A DNA stretch of 64,000 nt from Marinobacter sp. 1-4A. Its GTDB lineage: Bacteria; Pseudomonadota; Gammaproteobacteria; Pseudomonadales; Oleiphilaceae. The notes below the pieces were generated by a model that saw nothing but the letters and a program-made list of their open reading frames with translations, was not told the origin of the DNA and did not search any database. The stretch is taken from assembly GCF_016597725.1 (NCBI RefSeq), contig NZ_VCGY01000008.1, positions 62,001-126,000 of the forward strand. Reading direction: 5' to 3'. Below, one piece after another: positions 62,371 to 64,000 of the stretch (position 1 is the first letter of the stretch; each line of letters begins with the position of its first letter). The position numbers and the translations under genes were made by a program.

Positions 62371-64000
62371 ATGAGCGACTATAAGCACACTCTGAATCTG
62401 CCGGAAACTGCGTTTCCAATGCGCGGCAATCTGGCCAAGCGCGAGCCTGAAATGCTCAAGCGCTGGCAGGATTTAAACGTATATGCCAACTTGCGTCAGC
62501 AGCGTGAAGGGCGTGACAAATTCATCCTTCATGATGGCCCTCCCTACGCTAACGGCAGCATTCACATCGGTCATGCGGTTAATAAGATTCTGAAGGATAT
62601 GATCGTTAAATCCCGCGGCTTCATGGGCTTCGATGCGCCTTATGTTCCGGGTTGGGATTGCCACGGCTTACCCATTGAGCACAAGGTTGAGCAAGAAATC
62701 GGTAAGGCAGGTGTGAAGGTTGATTATAAAACCTTCCGTCAGGCATGCCGTGATTATGCAACCAAGCAGATTGCCGGCCAGAAAGCCGATTTTGTCCGCC
62801 TTGGTATCATGGGTGAGTGGGACAAGCCCTATCTCACCATGGACCCGAAAGTGGAAGCCGGTATTGTGCGTGCTTTGGGCAAGATTGTTGCCAAGGGACA
62901 TGTGGTTCGAGGCTTCAAGCCGGTTTACTGGAGTGTGGTGGGTCAGTCCGCACTGGCAGAAGCCGAGGTGGAGTATCAGGACAAAACGTCGACGCAAATT
63001 GATGTGCGTTTCACCGCTGTGGATCAGGCCAAGGCATTGTCGCTGTTCGGCACCGACAAGGGCCAAGGCGATGTGTCTGTGGTTATCTGGACCACCACGC
63101 CTTGGACCATCCCTGCGAATCAGGCGGTATCGCTTAATGCCGATCTGGATTATGCGCTGGTGCAAGTTGATGCCGGTAACGGCCCGGAGCGCATGATTCT
63201 TGCGGCCGCCATGGTGGAAGGCGTTATGGCGCGCTGGGAAATCAAGGACTATGAAGTGCTGGGCAATTGTCTGGGTGCAGATCTTGAGAACCTGGCCTTG
63301 CATCATCCCGTTTACGACAAGCAGGTGCCCGCGATTCTCGGTGACCACGTGTCTATCGAAGCGGGTACCGGTGCGGTTCATACTGCGCCTGATCACGGTA
63401 TGGAAGACTTCGTGGTTGGCAAACATTATGGAATCGGCACGCTGAACATGGTTCAGGCTGATGGTACCTACACCAGTGCAACTGGCGAGTTTGCGGGCAT
63501 TCATGTGTACAAGGCCGACGAGCCGGTATGTGAGGCTCTGGCTCGTGAGGGCAAGCTGGTACGCAAGGAAAAGTTCCGCCATAGCTTCCCCCATTGCTGG
63601 CGCACCAAAACACCTTTGATCTACCGCGCTACACCGCAGTGGTTTATCAGCATGGAGAAAGAAAATCTCCGCGCAGATGCACTGGAGGCAATCAAAGGCG
63701 TGCGCTGGGTACCTGCCTGGGGGCAGAATCGCATTGAGGCCATGTTCCAGCAGTCGCCAGATTGGTGTATCTCGCGCCAGCGTACTTGGGGCGTGCCCAT
63801 CACCCTGTTTATCCATAAGGAAACGCAGGAGTTGCATCCGGACACCCAAAGCCTGATTGAAAAAGTGGCTCAGGCTATCGAAACCGACGGTATTGATGCG
63901 TGGTATGAAATTGATGCCCGTGAGCTCTTGGGTGATGATGCCGATCACTATGAGAAAGTGATGGACACCTTGGATGTTTGGTTCGATTCCGGGGTTACCC
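62371..64000 (+). CDS. ileS: Isoleucyl-tRNA synthetase (N-terminal part, runs off the right edge)
   Basis: Class I synthetase. The plus strand is open from the ATG at 62371 to the edge, about 543 residues of a protein near 940. The HIGH-type motif lies in [13 protein letters not shown], the editing-domain motif [16 protein letters not shown] is intact, and [14 protein letters not shown] follows. The KMSKS motif and C-terminal zinc site lie outside. The CP1 entrance segment reads [19 protein letters not shown], without the CxxC found there in E. coli. It follows ribF, the usual order. Confidence 0.96.
   Translation, partial: MSDYKHTLNLPETAFPMRGNLAKREPEMLKRWQDLNVYANLRQQREGRDKFILHDGPPYANGSIHIGHAVNKILKDMIVKSRGFMGFDAPYVPGWDCHGLPIEHKVEQEIGKAGVKVDYKTFRQACRDYATKQIAGQKADFVRLGIMGEWDKPYLTMDPKVEAGIVRALGKIVAKGHVVRGFKPVYWSVVGQSALAEAEVEYQDKTSTQIDVRFTAVDQAKALSLFGTDKGQGDVSVVIWTTTPWTIPANQAVSLNADLDYALVQVDAGNGPERMILAAAMVEGVMARWEIKDYEVLGNCLGADLENLALHHPVYDKQVPAILGDHVSIEAGTGAVHTAPDHGMEDFVVGKHYGIGTLNMVQADGTYTSATGEFAGIHVYKADEPVCEALAREGKLVRKEKFRHSFPHCWRTKTPLIYRATPQWFISMEKENLRADALEAIKGVRWVPAWGQNRIEAMFQQSPDWCISRQRTWGVPITLFIHKETQELHPDTQSLIEKVAQAIETDGIDAWYEIDARELLGDDADHYEKVMDTLDVWFDSGVT

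Noticed and set aside
62668..63948. A 426-codon minus-strand open frame antisense to ileS
   Set aside because: ileS is unmistakable on the plus strand; the antisense frame has no protein-like features.

Overview
The window reads as a stretch of housekeeping chromosome from a Marinobacter-like gammaproteobacterium. The assignment rests on protein content and gene order, not on a search. From ptsP through hemE the order closely follows the Pseudomonas aeruginosa PA5034-PA5054 block (hslUV, argS, priA, rpmE, maeB, ponA/mrcA, pilMNOPQ, aroKB, a SPOR ATPase, gltBD, hemE). The rppH-ptsP pair, the nrdR-rib-nusB-thiL-pgpA cluster and the ispB / rplU-rpmA-obgE-proB / rpsT / murJ-ribF-ileS cluster are also typical of the class. 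A wax-ester-synthase/DGAT-type acyltransferase and an Ig-repeat lipoprotein are the more lineage-specific genes. There are no rRNA or tRNA genes, prophage, transposases or CRISPR arrays that I can see.

Layout. 1-2.8 kb: divergent metE (cut by the edge) and metR, then gcvH. 3-9.4 kb: rlmI, a HAD phosphatase facing rppH-ptsP, and a patatin-family protein. 9.4-18.3 kb, minus strand: argS, an FtsN-like SPOR protein and hslVU, plus an Ig-domain lipoprotein and priA. 18.5-22.9 kb: rpmE, short malic enzyme, penicillin-binding protein 1A. 23-31.3 kb: pilMNOPQ (type IV pilus alignment complex and secretin), aroK-aroB and a DamX-like SPOR ATPase with a 20-unit hexanucleotide repeat. 31.5-38.6 kb: gltB, gltD, hemE. 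38.9-42.8 kb: PilZ protein, radA, ettA. 43-49.7 kb: glyA, nrdR, ribD, ribBA, ribH, nusB, thiL, pgpA. 49.7-54.7 kb: accessory genes (small DUF6316-like protein, DUF2057-like lipoprotein, WS/DGAT, LysR plus glutathionyl-hydroquinone reductase). 54.7-64 kb: ispB, rplU-rpmA, obgE, proB, rpsT, murJ, ribF, ileS (cut by the edge).

The most unusual signal is a family of five long intergenic palindromes (2787-2977, 11405-11513, 38673-38781, 39313-39422, 53570-53678). Each has two 28-nt inverted arms, 24 to 28 of 28 positions complementary, whose sequence differs from copy to copy. In four of the five the arms enclose an apical region of 53-54 nt that folds into two small hairpins, each with a TCCA or TCCT apex. 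The fifth has a larger apical region carrying extra hairpins. The stems co-vary between copies while length and architecture are kept, which points to selection or active correction of a structure. One copy lies between two divergent promoters, so a plain transcription terminator does not explain the family.

Other points of interest are a patatin-family protein with Asn in place of the nucleophilic Ser, a RibBA whose cyclohydrolase half lacks the zinc cysteines, the absence of riboflavin synthase (ribE/ribC) from the rib cluster, and an HHxxxDA variant of the acyltransferase motif.
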